From an uncultured Eubacteriales bacterium (GTDB lineage Bacteria > Bacillota_A > Clostridia > Christensenellales > Aristaeellaceae): DNA of 6,731 nucleotides. Position 1 is the stretch's first letter; every line of letters begins with the position of its first letter. Made by a program: the position numbers and the translations under genes. Positions 6,593-6,731 of this stretch are shown piece after piece. The DNA lies in the NCBI GenBank assembly GCA_902775835.1, contig CACYNZ010000204.1, forward strand, positions 1 to 6,731. Direction: 5' to 3'. The notes below the pieces were generated by a model. The model was given only the letters and a program-made list of their open reading frames with translations, searched no databases and was not told the origin of the DNA.

Positions 6593-6620
6593 AAAAGGCA
6601 CCCCGGAAATCCGGAGTGCC
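6593..6620 (-). terminator. Rho-independent terminator of the gene at the right edge
   Basis: On the minus strand a 10-bp stem with one G-T pair (arms 6620-6611 and 6606-6597) closes an ATTT loop and is followed by TTTTCT. The T-run is short, but the stem is strong and sits 21 bases after the stop of the right-edge gene. Confidence 0.8.
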
Positions 6621-6641
6621 TCTGCATGGCTTTTGCGTTCC

Positions 6642-6731
6642 TTAGCGGATCAGGGTGATATTGCGGAACACGCTGACCAGCGTATTGGCCACGGTGGACA
6701 TGGTCTTGATGAAAATATCCAGTGCCACGCC
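6642..6731 (-). CDS. C-terminal tail of an unidentified gene (5' end outside the window)
   Basis: On the minus strand the frame is open from the right edge to TAA 6644-6642 and gives 29 residues, beginning GVALDIFIKTMSTV and ending NITLIR. The tail could form an amphipathic helix. It is too short to name a family. It is kept as a real coding end because a well-formed terminator follows 21 bases later and because the next gene starts from a fresh promoter just beyond it. Confidence 0.6.
   Translation of the reverse strand, partial: GVALDIFIKTMSTVANTLVSVFRNITLIR

Overview
The window looks like ordinary chromosome from a fairly GC-rich, low-G+C-phylum-type (Bacillota, probably Clostridia) gut or rumen anaerobe. 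The grounds are a DegV-family lipid-binding protein, a short Firmicutes-type branch of the F420-0:gamma-glutamyl ligase family, GA-rich ribosome binding sites, consensus sigma-A promoters with 17-18 bp spacers, and strong hairpin-plus-T terminators after most genes. The genus cannot be fixed from the sequence alone. No mobile element, CRISPR array, tRNA or rRNA is visible.

Layout, left to right. Positions 1-2801 (+) are the 3' part of a very large gene of unknown function, open at the left edge. Its product appears to carry several beta-sandwich (Ig-like) repeats. A 167-base gap (2802-2968) holds a near-consensus extended -10 promoter, and the leader it drives contains unusually good inverted repeats. 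Positions 2969-3808 (+) encode a DegV/FakB-family fatty-acid-binding protein with its own terminator. Next to that lies a second terminator facing the other way, which ends the convergent gene 3932-5602 (-), a secreted 5'-nucleotidase/metallophosphatase with its own promoter. Upstream of that, 5757-6500 (-) encodes a divergent CofE-like protein, again with its own promoter and terminator. At the right edge, 6642-6731 (-) is the C-terminal tail of another gene, followed by its own terminator.

How it works together: every gene from degV rightwards is packaged as a single-gene transcription unit, so there is no operon evidence for a shared pathway. The likely roles are separate: exogenous fatty acid handling (DegV/FakB type), extracellular nucleotide salvage (5'-nucleotidase), and an unassigned amide-ligase-like reaction (CofE-like). 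I see no convincing novel multi-gene system. The parts most worth a second look are the stack of palindromes over the degV promoter and leader, the repeat architecture of the large unknown protein, and the F420-ligase relative with no sign of F420 biosynthesis beside it.
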